DNA of 64,000 nt from RAM1 sp943372515 (GCA_943372515.1 CALRYY010000005.1:1-64000), one strand, 5' to 3'; counted from the stretch's first letter, positions 17,315 through 27,812 are shown. Program-made: numbers and translations. Notes: generated by a model from the sequence alone, not told the origin.

Positions 17315-18328
17315 TCAGCGCGACTGGTTCTGCACTTCCTTTTCCCACTTGGCGATCAGGCGTCGGCGCTCGGCGCTGGCGCCGTACTTGGCATAGTCAT
17401 AGTTGATGAGCTTGATCTTGGCCGGGTCGGTCATGCGCGGGTCTTTGGGCACCTTGGCATTGCTGGGCAGCTGGAACTGCTTGGCTGCCAGGCCAAACTG
17501 CTGGCCGCCGGGCGTGAGCGCCCATTCGTAGAACTTCTTGGCAGCCTCGGTATTGGGGCCGCTTTTGACGATGCTCATGGAACCCACTTCAGCGCCGGTA
17601 CCCTCAGACGGTGTGGCCGAGCCCACCGGGAAACCATTCACGGCCTCGGTCGTCACATCGTGCACAAAGCTGATGGATACAGTGGTCTCGCCCCGTGCCG
17701 CGGCCTTGACAGGCGCCGTGCCCGAGCGCGTGTAGGTGCTGACGTTCGGGTGCAGCTTCTTCATGTAATCAAAGGCCTTGTCTTCACCCATCAGCTGCAC
17801 CAGCGTGGCGATCATCGTGTACGCCGTGCCGCTGGACGCCGGGTTGGCCATCTGCACCTCACCCTTGAATTCGGGCTTGAGCAGGTCGGCCCACGACGCA
17901 GGCGCCTTGACCTTCTTTTTGGCGAGCAGTTCGTTGTTGAAGCCAAAGCCCAGCGGGCCCAGGTACACGCCCACGGTGCGGTATTTGGAATCTGCCGCCT
18001 GCTTCTGGGCCCAGGCATGCAGGTCCTTGATCTGTTCGGACTTGTATTCCAGCGTCAGCCCCTGTTCGGCCGCCTGCAGGTGCGGGTCGCCGGTGCCGCC
18101 AAACCAGATGTCGGTCTTGGGGTTGGCTTTTTCGGCATTGAGCTGCGCCAGCGCTTCGCCTGAACCTTTGGCTGTCATGTTGACCTTCACGCCCGTCGTG
18201 CGCGCATAAACGGTGGACATCAGGTTGCACCATTCGGCCTGGACCGAGCAGATGATGTTGACCTGACCCTGCGCCGATGCGCCGAACGAAGCGGCAGCAA
18301 CGGCTGCGGCAATGGCAATCTTCTTCAT
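17315..18328 (-). CDS. Periplasmic substrate-binding protein of the FbpA-like ABC transporter
   Basis: The 337-residue protein has a clear Sec signal (MKKIAIAAAVAAASFGASAQ, cleavage about 19/20) and the type II periplasmic binding fold of the FbpA/AfuA/2-aminoethylphosphonate group ('GSGEALAQLNAEKANPKTDI', 'GPLGFGFNNELL', 'MANPASSGTAYTMI', 'SISFVHDV'). FbpA uses a pair of adjacent tyrosines for iron; no clear YY pair is visible near the expected position, so iron is not assured. It is the first gene of the importer operon. A palindrome GTAATTTGATTAC lies 12 bases upstream of its start, matching the HexR operator form, which hints at control by carbon status. Confidence 0.83.
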   Translation of the reverse strand: MKKIAIAAAVAAASFGASAQGQVNIICSVQAEWCNLMSTVYARTTGVKVNMTAKGSGEALAQLNAEKANPKTDIWFGGTGDPHLQAAEQGLTLEYKSEQIKDLHAWAQKQAADSKYRTVGVYLGPLGFGFNNELLAKKKVKAPASWADLLKPEFKGEVQMANPASSGTAYTMIATLVQLMGEDKAFDYMKKLHPNVSTYTRSGTAPVKAAARGETTVSISFVHDVTTEAVNGFPVGSATPSEGTGAEVGSMSIVKSGPNTEAAKKFYEWALTPGGQQFGLAAKQFQLPSNAKVPKDPRMTDPAKIKLINYDYAKYGASAERRRLIAKWEKEVQNQSR

Positions 18329-18339
18329 GGAACCCTCGT

Positions 18340-18354
18340 AGTAATTTGATTACC
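18340..18354. promoter_or_regulatory. HexR-like operator upstream of the ABC importer
   Basis: GTAAT-TTG-ATTAC (18341-18353) is a perfect inverted repeat with three-base spacer, of the same form as HexR sites described in proteobacteria (about TGTAAT-N3-ATTACA). It lies 12 bases upstream of the importer's binding-protein start codon, overlapping where its ribosome site or promoter end would be. A hexR gene is 1.6 kb away. Confidence 0.6.
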
Positions 18355-18431
18355 GACGCAGGATAACTTTACGCTCCGAAACGCCTATGGGGGAAAACAC
18401 CAGATCGTCACACAACTGTCATCGATGCACA

Positions 18432-18446
18432 TGAAACTAAGTTACA
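18432..18446. promoter_or_regulatory. HexR-like operator upstream of zwf
   Basis: TGAAACTAAGTTACA is a 15-base palindrome with one arm mismatch (TGAAACT / TGTAACT), and agrees with the HexR consensus TGTAAT-N3-ATTACA at 12 of 15 positions by my reading. It lies 26 bases before the zwf ATG, the usual target of HexR. Confidence 0.6.
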
Positions 18447-18471
18447 TTACCGATCCAACCCCAAGGCACCC

Positions 18472-19938
18472 ATGAGTTTTGACCTCGTCTTGTTTGGCGG
18501 CACCGGCGACCTGGCCTGGCGCAAGCTGATGCCCGCACTGTTCCAGGCGTTTCGCCACGGCACGCTGCCCGCTGAGGGCCGCATCATCGGTGTGGCGCGC
18601 GATGACCTGGATGACGCCAAGTACCGCGCACTCATCGAAGCCAGGTTTCAGGACGTCGAAGGTGCCAAGCGCCCCAGCCCCGAAGAATTCGCGCGTTTTG
18701 CGTCTTTGCTGCATTTTGTACGCATGGACCTTTCGCGCCCCGGCGACTACGAGCGGCTGGCCGCCACACTCAAGCAGCGCAACGCCCAGACCGTGGTCAT
18801 GTACCTGGCCACGGCACCCACGCTGTTCACGACCGTCTGCGAGCAGCTTGCCGCCGCCGGGCTGAACACCGCACAGACGCGCATCGTGCTGGAAAAGCCG
18901 CTGGGCCACGACCTGGCATCCAACCGCGCCATCAACGACACCGTGCGCCACGCGTTCAGCGAAAAGCAGGTGTTTCGCATCGACCATTACCTGGGCAAGC
19001 CCTCGGTGCAAAACCTGTTTGCGCTGCGATTTGGCAATGCCTTGTTCGAGCCTTTGTGGCGGCGCGAAACGATTGCCAACATCCAGATCACCATTGCCGA
19101 GGACCTGGGCGTGGAAAAGCGCGGCGCGTTCTATGACAACACAGGCGCCTTGCGCGACATGGTTCAAAACCATGCGCTGCAGCTGGTGTGCGCCATCGGC
19201 ATGGAGCCGCCCATCAACGCCCACGCCGACGCCATCCGTGATGAAAAGCTCAAGGTGCTGCGCTCGCTCAAGGCCTGGAGCGCTGAGACCCTCGCCCAGC
19301 ACGCCGTGCGAGGCCAGTATTCGGCTGGCAACGCAAACGGCGTGGCTGTGCCGGCGTATCGCAGCGAGCCCGGCGTCAACCCGGCCAGCAATACCGAGAC
19401 CTTCGTGGCGCTGCGCGCCGAGATCGCCAACTGGCGTTGGGCAGGCGTGCCGTTTTACATACGCACCGGCAAGCGGCTGGCCGGGCGCGATGCGCGCATC
19501 GTGGTGAACTTTCGCCCTGCGCCGCATGCAATTTTTCATACGCCACCAGGCGCGGCCAACAGCCTGGTCATCAACCTGCAGCCGCGAGACGGGCTGGAAC
19601 TGCACCTGCTGGCCCAAGGGCAGGACAGCCGACACAGTGGGCGCTCTGCTGCGCCGTCACTGGCGCCGGTACATCTGGATCTGGATTTCGACAAGCGCTT
19701 CGGCGCCGAACGCGTGGGTGCCTACGAGCGGCTGTTGCTGGATGTGATCGACGGGCGGCTCAACCTGTTTGTGCGCAGCGACGAGCAGGAAGAAGCCTGG
19801 CGCTGGGTTGAACCCGTACTGGAGCACTGGCGCAACGATGCAGCCGGCCCGCGCCTGTACGCCGCAGGCACCTGGGGCCCCAGCGCCGCCAGCGCCATGA
19901 TCGCCCGCGATGGTTACTGCTGGAGCGAGGAATGCTAG
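18472..19938 (+). CDS. zwf: Glucose-6-phosphate 1-dehydrogenase
   Basis: Zwf oxidises glucose-6-phosphate to 6-phosphogluconolactone with NAD(P)+, feeding the oxidative pentose phosphate or Entner-Doudoroff route. The 488-residue protein begins with the Rossmann 'LVLFGGTGDLAWRKLMPAL' and has the substrate-binding motif RIDHYLGK at residues 169-176 and 'RIVLEKPLGHDL' before it. Length is normal. Two HexR-like palindromes lie in the divergent region upstream, and the hexR gene overlaps its 3' end by seven bases. The ribosome site is weak. Confidence 0.97.
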   Translation: MSFDLVLFGGTGDLAWRKLMPALFQAFRHGTLPAEGRIIGVARDDLDDAKYRALIEARFQDVEGAKRPSPEEFARFASLLHFVRMDLSRPGDYERLAATLKQRNAQTVVMYLATAPTLFTTVCEQLAAAGLNTAQTRIVLEKPLGHDLASNRAINDTVRHAFSEKQVFRIDHYLGKPSVQNLFALRFGNALFEPLWRRETIANIQITIAEDLGVEKRGAFYDNTGALRDMVQNHALQLVCAIGMEPPINAHADAIRDEKLKVLRSLKAWSAETLAQHAVRGQYSAGNANGVAVPAYRSEPGVNPASNTETFVALRAEIANWRWAGVPFYIRTGKRLAGRDARIVVNFRPAPHAIFHTPPGAANSLVINLQPRDGLELHLLAQGQDSRHSGRSAAPSLAPVHLDLDFDKRFGAERVGAYERLLLDVIDGRLNLFVRSDEQEEAWRWVEPVLEHWRNDAAGPRLYAAGTWGPSAASAMIARDGYCWSEEC

Positions 19939-20780
19939 ACCGCATCAAGGCGTCCTTGCCGTCGCTGGCCCCGGCTGAACAACGCGTGGGCCGCCTGGTG
20001 CTGGCCGACCCGCGCTCTTTCGCCAACCTGCCCGTCAGCGAGCTGGCTGACCGCGCCCATGTGAGCAAGCCCACCGTGGTGCGTTTTTGCCGCAGTGTGG
20101 GCTATGACGGTCTGTCCGACTTCAAGCTCAAGCTGGCGGGCAGCGTAAGCGAGGGCGTGCCCTTCATTCACCGCAGCGTGGACGCTGACGACAAGACGGG
20201 GGACGTGCTGGTCAAGGTGATCGACAACGCCGTGGCCGCCTTTCTGAAGTACCGCAACGATGCATCAACCTTTGCCATCGAGAAAGCCGTAGAGGCACTG
20301 GCCGGCACGTTCAAGACCGGCAAGCGCATCGAATTCTTTGGCGTGGGCAATTCGGGCATCGTGGCGCAGGACGCCCAGCACAAATTCTTTCGCCTGGGCG
20401 TCAATACCATCGCCTACAGCGACGGGCACATGCAGGTCATGAGCGCGTCGCTGCTGGGCCCGGGCGACTGTGTCGTGGTGGTGTCCAACTCGGGCCGCAC
20501 CCGCGACCTGATGGACGCCTGCGATATCGCGCGCAAGAACGGCGCCACCACCATCGTGATCACCGCCACCGGCTCGCCGCTGGCGTCCGCCGGGCACATC
20601 CACCTGGCGGCCGATCACCCGGAGGGCTACGACCGCTACAGCCCCATGGTGTCGCGGCTGCTGCACCTGATGATCATTGACGTGCTGGCCACCACGGTGG
20701 CGCTGCGCATCGGCGGCACCCGGCTGCAACCACTGCTGCGCGAGATGAAAAACAATCTGCGCAACAAGCGGTACGCCTGA
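19932..20780 (+). CDS. hexR: HexR-type transcriptional regulator (RpiR family)
   Basis: The 282-residue protein has an N-terminal HTH_6 domain (residues 1-77, 'LPVSELADRAHVSKPTVVRF') and a C-terminal SIS sugar-phosphate domain (about 120-255, 'IEFFGVGNSGIVAQDAQHKF' and 'VVVVSNSGRTRDLMDA'). This architecture and its position directly after zwf fit HexR, which represses central carbon genes and is released by 2-keto-3-deoxy-6-phosphogluconate. It overlaps zwf by seven bases and is presumably autoregulated through the zwf promoter. The name HexR rather than another RpiR protein rests on context and on the two upstream palindromes. Confidence 0.85.
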   Translation: MLDRIKASLPSLAPAEQRVGRLVLADPRSFANLPVSELADRAHVSKPTVVRFCRSVGYDGLSDFKLKLAGSVSEGVPFIHRSVDADDKTGDVLVKVIDNAVAAFLKYRNDASTFAIEKAVEALAGTFKTGKRIEFFGVGNSGIVAQDAQHKFFRLGVNTIAYSDGHMQVMSASLLGPGDCVVVVSNSGRTRDLMDACDIARKNGATTIVITATGSPLASAGHIHLAADHPEGYDRYSPMVSRLLHLMIIDVLATTVALRIGGTRLQPLLREMKNNLRNKRYA

Positions 20781-20783
20781 ACC

Positions 20784-20900
20784 ACCCCCGAAACGGCCTG
20801 CGGCCGCTTCCCCCTCAAGGGGGCACCACCAGCGGCCCGGCGGAGCCGGTTCCGCGGTGGCCCGCGCGTAAATCCCGCGGGCCCGGGAACCCGGGCATGT
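20784..20900. repeat. GC-rich palindromic intergenic sequence after hexR
   Basis: The gap between convergent hexR and the dipeptide ATPase gene holds several palindromes: TGCGGCCGC-type, CCCCCTCAAGGGGG (about 20812-20825) and a GGGCCCGGGAACCCGGGC run (about 20879-20896). It ends in the same GGCCCGGCGG phrase seen in the repeats of the gsp cluster. There is no T-tract, so it is probably a dispersed repeat that may also stop transcription from both sides. Confidence 0.45.
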
Positions 20901-20902
20901 TG

Positions 20903-21900
<998 letters not shown>

Positions 21901-21904
<4 letters not shown>

Positions 21905-22872
21905 CGCACGCCCCCACTCTCATGCAGCCAGCACGCAGCGCGCGTGGCGCCGGCGGACATCAGGTCGGGGCGGTCCACCTTGCAGCGGTCAAAGGTCTTG
22001 GGGCAGCGCGGGTTGTAGGCGCAGCCGGCGGGAATGGCGTTCAGGCGGGGCATGGCACCGTCAATCTGGTTCAGGCGTTCACGGTCCACCGTGATGTCGG
22101 GAATGGCCGCCATCAGCCCCTCGGTATAGGGGTGGGCGGGCTGGTTGATGACTTCGTGCACCGGGCCGATTTCGGCAATGCGCCCGGCGTACATCACGGC
22201 CACGCGGTCGCATGTTTCAGCAATGACGCCCATGTCGTGGGTGATCAGCATGACGGCGGCGCCACGGTCCTTGCAGATGCGCTTGAGCAGCTGGATGATC
22301 TGCGCCTGGATGGACACGTCCAGCGCCGTGGTCGGCTCGTCGGCCACGATCAGCTTGGGCTCGGCCGCAAGAGCCAGGGCGATCACCACGCGCTGGCGCA
22401 TGCCGCCGCTGAACTGGTGCGGAAAGTGGTCGATGCGCTCGGCTGCACCCGGAATGCCGGTGTCTTCCAGCAGGCTGATGGCGCGCTTGCGCGCCTCATC
22501 GTGGCTGACAGGCAGGTGGGTCTGGATGGTTTCGGTCAGTTGCCGGCCGATGGAATACAGCGGGTTCAGCGAGGTCAGCGGGTCCTGGAAGATCGCGCCG
22601 ATCTTGCGGCCACGGATGTGGCGCATCTGCTCATACGGCAGGTTGTCGATGCGCTGGCCTTCCAGCAGGATCTGGCCGCTGGCCACGCGTCCCGGTGGCT
22701 CCAGCAGGCCGATGATGGCGGCGCCCGTCAGGCTCTTGCCCGCGCCGGACTCACCCACCACACCCAGGATCTCACCGGGCGCGATGGCAAAGGAGATGTC
22801 GTCCAGCGCGCGCAGCGTGCCGCGGCGGTTGGGGAACTCGACGACGAGATTTTTGACTTCCAGAAGACTCAT
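21901..22872 (-). CDS. Peptide ABC transporter ATP-binding protein DppD-like
   Basis: A 323-residue ATPase partner of the DppF-like protein. Walker A GESGAGKS is at residues 40-47, followed by 'GAIFQDPLTSLNP', 'FSGGMRQRVVIALAL' and 'VADEPTTALDVSIQAQ'. The C-terminal 'AGCAYNPRCP' marks the oligo_HPY extension. It lies between the DppC-like permease (stop six bases upstream) and the DppF-like gene (4-base overlap), so all are one transcription unit. Confidence 0.9.
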
Positions 22873-22878
22873 CGCGGC

Positions 22879-23790
22879 TTACCTCAGACGGGGGTTGAGT
22901 GCGTCGCGCAGCCAGTCGCCCAGCAGATTCACCGACAGGGCAATGGTGATGAGCATGAGGCCAGGGAACACGGTGATCCACCATTCGCCCGAGAACAGGT
23001 AATCGTTGCCCACGCGGATCAGTGTGCCCAGCGACGGCGAGGTGGGCGGCACGCCCACCCCCAGGAAGGACAAAGTGGCCTCGGTGATGATGGCCGTGGC
23101 CACCTGGATGGTGGCCAGCACCAGCACCGGGCCCATGACGTTGGGCAGCACATGGCGCGCCATGATGCGCAGCGGTGCCACGCCAGTCACACGCGCAGCC
23201 TGCACGTATTCCTTGTTGCGCTCAACCATGGTGGAGCCACGTACCGTTCGGGCGTACTGCACCCAGCCGGTCAGCGTGATGGACAGGATCAGCACGCCAA
23301 AGGCGACCGAGTCCTGCGCGTTGGGAAACAGCGCACGGCCCACGCCGGCAATCAGCAGCGCCACCAGGATGGGCGGGAAGCTCAGCATCACGTCGCACAG
23401 GCGCATGAGCAGGGTGTCGATCCAGCCACCGCGAAAACCCGCCAGCAGGCCAAAGCCCACGCCGATCAGCATGGACAGCAGCACCGACACGGCGCCCACC
23501 ACCAGCGAGATGCGCGCGCCGTAGAACAGCGCGGACAGAATGTCGCGGCCCTGGTCGTCAGTGCCCAGCAGGTATTTGGTCGTGCCGCCAGTGGACCACG
23601 ACGGCGGCAGGCGTGCATCGCTGAGCTCCAGCGTGACCAGATCAAAAGGGTTGTGGGGTGCGATCAACCCGGCAAATGCCGAACAGAACACGCAGATGAA
23701 GGCAACCAGCGCCGCGGCCATGGCCATCGGAGAGGTGCGAAAGCTGTAGCCGACATCACTGTCGAGCCAGCGGGCGAGGACTTTTTTCAT
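22879..23790 (-). CDS. Peptide ABC transporter permease DppC-like
   Basis: A 303-residue inner-membrane permease with six predicted helices, an OppC_N-type N-terminus (first helix about residues 22-42) and the EAA-type loop 'YVQAARVTGVAPLRIMARHV' followed by 'LPNVMGPVLVLAT'. 'LGTDDQGRDILSALFYGAR' is the typical DppC block. ATG 23790 gives the usual short basic N-terminus (MKKVLARWLDSDVGYSFRTS); the frame is open 10 codons further up. Confidence 0.9.
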   Translation of the reverse strand: MKKVLARWLDSDVGYSFRTSPMAMAAALVAFICVFCSAFAGLIAPHNPFDLVTLELSDARLPPSWSTGGTTKYLLGTDDQGRDILSALFYGARISLVVGAVSVLLSMLIGVGFGLLAGFRGGWIDTLLMRLCDVMLSFPPILVALLIAGVGRALFPNAQDSVAFGVLILSITLTGWVQYARTVRGSTMVERNKEYVQAARVTGVAPLRIMARHVLPNVMGPVLVLATIQVATAIITEATLSFLGVGVPPTSPSLGTLIRVGNDYLFSGEWWITVFPGLMLITIALSVNLLGDWLRDALNPRLR

Positions 23791-23858
23791 TGTGGGCGAA
23801 AGAACTGCGGGGCGCCACACGGCTTGTGGCCGGCGGCGCCCGTCGCGGATTCAGCGGC

Positions 23859-25442
23859 TTACTTCTTGATGCTGATCCACTTGTAGGGCATGAAGTTGTC
23901 GGCCAGCTGGACCAGCTCTACCTTCTTGGACATGCCCCAGGCCAGCGCCTGCTGGTGCAGCGGCAGGTGGCCGATGTCGGCCGAATGCGCGTCAAACGCC
24001 TCCTTGATCATGGCGTCGCGCTTGCCCTTGTCGGTTTCGGACTGGATCTTTTTGGTCAGCTCGTCCACCTTGGGGTTGCAGTAGGCACCCAGGTTGAACT
24101 GGCCGGCGCCCTTGTCGTCCACGCAGGCCATCAGGGCATTCAGCGCGTTGTGCGCGTCATAGGTGCCCGGCGTCCAGCCCAGCAGGTAGAAGCTGGTGTC
24201 GCGGCGCAGGATCTTGGGGAAGTAGGTGCCCTTGGTCTCGGCGGCCAGGTTGATCTTGACACCAATGCGCGCCAGGTTGGCGGCCACCGTCTGGCAAATG
24301 CGTGCGTCGTTGACGTAGCGGTCGTTCGGGCAATTCAGCGTCACTTCAAAGCCGTTGGGGTAGCCTGCGTCGGCCAGCAGCTTCTTGCCAGCCTCTGCGT
24401 CGTACGGCAGGCGCTTGTTCTGCGCGTCGCTGAAGCCGTTGATGCCCGGGCCCACCATCAGCGCGGTGGGGTTGGAGGCACCGCGCATGACCGTGCGCTT
24501 GATGCCGTCAATGTCGATGGCCTGGTAGAAGGCCTGACGCACGCGCTTGTCCTTGAAGGGGTTCTTGCCCTTCACGTTGGAGTACAACAACTCGTCACGC
24601 TTTTGGTCCATGCCCAGGAAAATGGTGCGCAGCTCGGGGCCGGCCAGCACGCGCGCATTGGCGGCAGCGTTGATGCGGTCGATGTCCTGCACCGGCACAG
24701 GCTCCATCACATCGACCTCGCCCGACAGCAATGCGGCCACGCGGGTGGCGTCGTTGCCGATGGGCGTGAAGATCACCTCACTGACGTTGCCGTCAATCTT
24801 GCCCCAGTAGTTGCCGTTGCGCACGAAGGTCGTGCGCACGTTGGGCTGGCGCTCGCGCAGGCGGTACGGGCCGGTGCCGTTGGCGCGGAAGGATGCTGCG
24901 TTTTCAATGCCCTTGCGGCGGTCCACCGGGCGCTGGGCCTGGTTGGTTTCGGACCACTTCTTGCTCATGATGTAGACCAGCGAGATCACGTCGGGCAGGA
25001 TGGGAAACGGTGCCTTTGTCTCGATCTCGACGGTGAAGTCGTTGACCTTGCGCACTTCCTTGAAATCGTTGGTGTAGCTCTTCATGTCCGAGCCATCCAC
25101 CTGAGTGCGCGCGAACGAGAACAGCACGTCATCGGCGCTGAAGGGGGTGCCGTCATGGAACAGCACGCCCTTGCGCAATTCGAACCGCCACACGGTGGGC
25201 GAGGTCTGCTTCCAGGACGTGGCCAGGCCGGGCGCCAGGCTCAGGTCCTTGTTGCGGCCAACCAGACCTTCATACACGTTGCCGGTGACGGTGAGCTGCA
25301 ACGACTCGTTGAGCGAGTGCGGGTCCATGGACAGCGCGTCGCCCTGGTTGGCAATGCGCACCGTCTGGGCGGATGCACCCAGGCTCATGGCGGCCACGGC
25401 GCAGAACACTGCGGCCGGGATCAGGTTGCGTTTGAGTTTCAT
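23859..25442 (-). CDS. Peptide ABC transporter substrate-binding protein (SBP_bac_5), first of two
   Basis: The 527-residue DppA/OppA-type periplasmic protein has a Sec signal (MKLKRNLIPAAVFCAVAAMS, cleavage near ASA/QTV) and the family blocks 'RFELRKGVLFHDGTPFSADD' and 'ANGTGPYRLRERQPN'. AAGGAG lies seven bases before ATG 25442, settling the start. It sits between the M20 peptidase gene and the DppC-like permease. A second, clearly different SBP of the same family begins the locus at 29428, so two binding proteins probably share one membrane complex. Confidence 0.88.
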   Translation of the reverse strand: MKLKRNLIPAAVFCAVAAMSLGASAQTVRIANQGDALSMDPHSLNESLQLTVTGNVYEGLVGRNKDLSLAPGLATSWKQTSPTVWRFELRKGVLFHDGTPFSADDVLFSFARTQVDGSDMKSYTNDFKEVRKVNDFTVEIETKAPFPILPDVISLVYIMSKKWSETNQAQRPVDRRKGIENAASFRANGTGPYRLRERQPNVRTTFVRNGNYWGKIDGNVSEVIFTPIGNDATRVAALLSGEVDVMEPVPVQDIDRINAAANARVLAGPELRTIFLGMDQKRDELLYSNVKGKNPFKDKRVRQAFYQAIDIDGIKRTVMRGASNPTALMVGPGINGFSDAQNKRLPYDAEAGKKLLADAGYPNGFEVTLNCPNDRYVNDARICQTVAANLARIGVKINLAAETKGTYFPKILRRDTSFYLLGWTPGTYDAHNALNALMACVDDKGAGQFNLGAYCNPKVDELTKKIQSETDKGKRDAMIKEAFDAHSADIGHLPLHQQALAWGMSKKVELVQLADNFMPYKWISIKK

Positions 25443-25491
25443 CTTTGGCTCCTTGTGCAAGGGATGACGGTTGGAAAAAGAAAAAGCGCTT

Positions 25492-26736
25492 TCACGCATG
25501 AAGGACGGGGCCAGCCAGCGGCATGGACTGCTCGATCAGGCCGGCATGCAAGGCAGAGCCCAGCGGGAGGATGTCGTCATTGAAATCGTAGCGGCTGTTG
25601 TGCAGGAAACAGCTGCCCTCGCCGCCCTGACCGATGCGCAGGTAGGCGCCAGGCTTGACCTGCAACATGAAAGAAAAATCTTCGGCGCCCATGCTGGGCT
25701 CCATGTCGCGCACCACATGGTCCTCGCCCACCAATGATTGCGCCACGTCAGCGGCAAACATTGCTTCGCGTGGTGAATTGACAGTAGCCGGGTAAATGCG
25801 CTCGTACTTCACGCTCGCGGTCGCGCCAAACGCCAGCGCCACGGCGCTGCACAACTCGTGCAGGCGGCGCTCGACCAAATCCTGCACTTCTGGGTTGAAG
25901 GTGCGCACAGTACCCACCAGCGTGGCCTTGCCGGGCACCACACTCATGGCGCCCAGGTCGCCCGCCTGCATGCCACACAGGCTGATGACCGCGCCCTCTA
26001 CAGGACGCACGTTGCGCGACACGATGCTTTGCACTGCCGTAATGATGTGGCCGGCCACCAGCACCGGGTCTACCGTCAGGTAGGCATGCGCGCCGTGGCC
26101 ACCCTTGCCCGTGATGTCGATGGTGATGCGGTCAGCGGCGGCCATCATGGCGCCAGGGTTCAGCCCCACGGTACCCGGGCGCATGCCGGGCCAGTTGTGC
26201 ATGGCATACACCGAATTGACCGGGAAGCGGTCGAACAGGCCGTCTTCAATCATGGCCTTGGCGCCAGCAAAGCCTTCTTCGCCGGGCTGGAAAATCAAAA
26301 CGGCCGTACCGTCAAAGTTGCGCGTCTCGGCCAGGTAACGCGCCGCGCCCACCAGCATCGTCACATGCCCGTCGTGGCCGCAGCCGTGCATCATGCCGGG
26401 GCGCGCTGACTTCCATGCGAAGTCGTTGTGCTCGGTCATGGTCAATGCGTCCATGTCGGCGCGCAGGCCTGTCATGCGGCCACTGCCGGACTGGCGACCC
26501 TTGATGATGGCGACAACGCCGGTTTTGCCAATGTTGTCGTGGATCTCGTCCACGCCGCACAGCTTCAGTGCTTCCTTGACGCGTCCCGCGGTGTAGACCT
26601 CTTCAAAGCCCAGCTCCGGGTGGGCGTGCAGGTCACGCCGCAAAGCGGTCAGCTCGGGATGGAACTGTGCAATGTGCGCAAACGCCCGGCCGTTGGCCTT
26701 CAGGCGAGCAGGCTGCGTGAGTGGCGCCAGCATCAA
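25492..26736 (-). CDS. M20 metallopeptidase/amidohydrolase (hippurate hydrolase-like)
   Basis: A 414-residue cytoplasmic M20D enzyme. Seen motifs are 'LRRDLHAHPELGFEE' (about 34-48), 'GLRADMDALTM', the metal-binding 'MHGCGHDGHVTMLVG' and 'IFQPGEEGFAGAK' with the catalytic Glu. The family removes acyl or aminoacyl groups (hippurate, N-acyl amino acids, indole-3-acetyl conjugates, small peptides) with two divalent metals. It is embedded in the peptide-import operon between DppB-like and SBP genes, overlapping the DppB stop by four bases, so it probably hydrolyses the imported substrate. The precise substrate is not evident. Confidence 0.87.
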   Translation of the reverse strand: MMLAPLTQPARLKANGRAFAHIAQFHPELTALRRDLHAHPELGFEEVYTAGRVKEALKLCGVDEIHDNIGKTGVVAIIKGRQSGSGRMTGLRADMDALTMTEHNDFAWKSARPGMMHGCGHDGHVTMLVGAARYLAETRNFDGTAVLIFQPGEEGFAGAKAMIEDGLFDRFPVNSVYAMHNWPGMRPGTVGLNPGAMMAAADRITIDITGKGGHGAHAYLTVDPVLVAGHIITAVQSIVSRNVRPVEGAVISLCGMQAGDLGAMSVVPGKATLVGTVRTFNPEVQDLVERRLHELCSAVALAFGATASVKYERIYPATVNSPREAMFAADVAQSLVGEDHVVRDMEPSMGAEDFSFMLQVKPGAYLRIGQGGEGSCFLHNSRYDFNDDILPLGSALHAGLIEQSMPLAGPVLHA

Positions 26737-27713
26737 TGCCCCCCCGCCTTGCCAAGGCGAAGGCGGGGGTCCACCGCAAAGTACAGCAGGTCAACGATGA
26801 GGTTGATCACCACAAAGATCAGCGCAATGAGGCACAGGTAGGCCGCCATCACCGGGATGTCGGCAAACGTCACGGCCTGGATGAACAACAGGCCCATGCC
26901 CGGCCACTGGAAGACTGTCTCGGTGATGATGGCAAAAGCGATCAGGCCACCCAGCTGCAGGCCGGTGATGGTCATGACCGGCACCAGCGTGTTTTTCAGC
27001 GCGTGGCCGAAATGGATGGCGCGGTTGGACAGCCCGCGGGCCCGCGCGAACTTGATGTAGTCGGTGCGCAGCACCTCCAGCATCTCGGCGCGCACCAGGC
27101 GCATGATCAGTGTGAGCTGGAAGATCGCCAGCGTGATGGCCGGCAACACGATGTGGTGCCAACCCTTGGCCTTGAGCAGACCGGTGGTCCACCAGCCGAT
27201 TTGCATGGTTTCTCCGCGGCCAAAGCTGGGGAACCAGCCCAGCCCCACGGCAAATACCAGGATCAGCAAAATGCCGATCAGGAAGGTGGGCAGCGACACG
27301 CCCAGCAGCGAGATCGTCATGAACACCTGACTCAAAAAGCTGCCGCGGCGCAGGGCCGAGTAAACACCCATGGGAATGCCGATCAGCAAAGCCATCAAGG
27401 CCGCGACCATTGCCAGCTCGAGCGTAGCGGGAAAGCGTTCGGCAATCAGGCGCGACACCTTGGCGCCCTGGCGCAGGCTCAGGCCAAATTCACCCTGCGC
27501 CGCATTGACCAGGAAGTGCCAGAACTGCACGAAGAACGGCTTGTCCAGGCCCAGATCGGCGCGCAATTCGCGGATCTGCTCGGGCGTGGCGTCTTGCCCC
27601 AGCAGGAAGACCACCGGGTCGCCCACATACTGAAACAACAGAAAAGCAATGAAAGCGACCGTGATCATCACGATCACGGCCTGGATGAGGCGTTGCAGGA
27701 TAAAGGCGAACAT
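26733..27713 (-). CDS. Peptide ABC transporter permease DppB-like
   Basis: A 326-residue six-helix permease starting MFAFILQRLIQAVIVMITVA, the standard DppB/OppB N-terminus. The EAA loop is 'YIKFARARGLSNRAIHFGHAL' in the second half, and 'ITETVFQWPGMGLLFIQAV' is the family C-terminal block. It pairs with the DppC-like permease to form the channel. Its stop overlaps the M20 peptidase start. Confidence 0.9.
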   Translation of the reverse strand: MFAFILQRLIQAVIVMITVAFIAFLLFQYVGDPVVFLLGQDATPEQIRELRADLGLDKPFFVQFWHFLVNAAQGEFGLSLRQGAKVSRLIAERFPATLELAMVAALMALLIGIPMGVYSALRRGSFLSQVFMTISLLGVSLPTFLIGILLILVFAVGLGWFPSFGRGETMQIGWWTTGLLKAKGWHHIVLPAITLAIFQLTLIMRLVRAEMLEVLRTDYIKFARARGLSNRAIHFGHALKNTLVPVMTITGLQLGGLIAFAIITETVFQWPGMGLLFIQAVTFADIPVMAAYLCLIALIFVVINLIVDLLYFAVDPRLRLGKAGGH

Positions 27714-27812
27714 TCGGTTTTACGCTAACAGGGTGACCGATGCTAGCAGCGCAAATGCCGTGCCAGCACAGGGGTTTCCTTTAGGTTTAAAGAAACTAAT
27801 GTGCCATGAAAG

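Noticed and set aside
17315..18328. Firm assignment of the importer to ferric iron (FbpA)
   Set aside because: The family architecture fits, but the tyrosine pair used for iron is not evident, no Fur box is visible, and a HexR-like site lies upstream.
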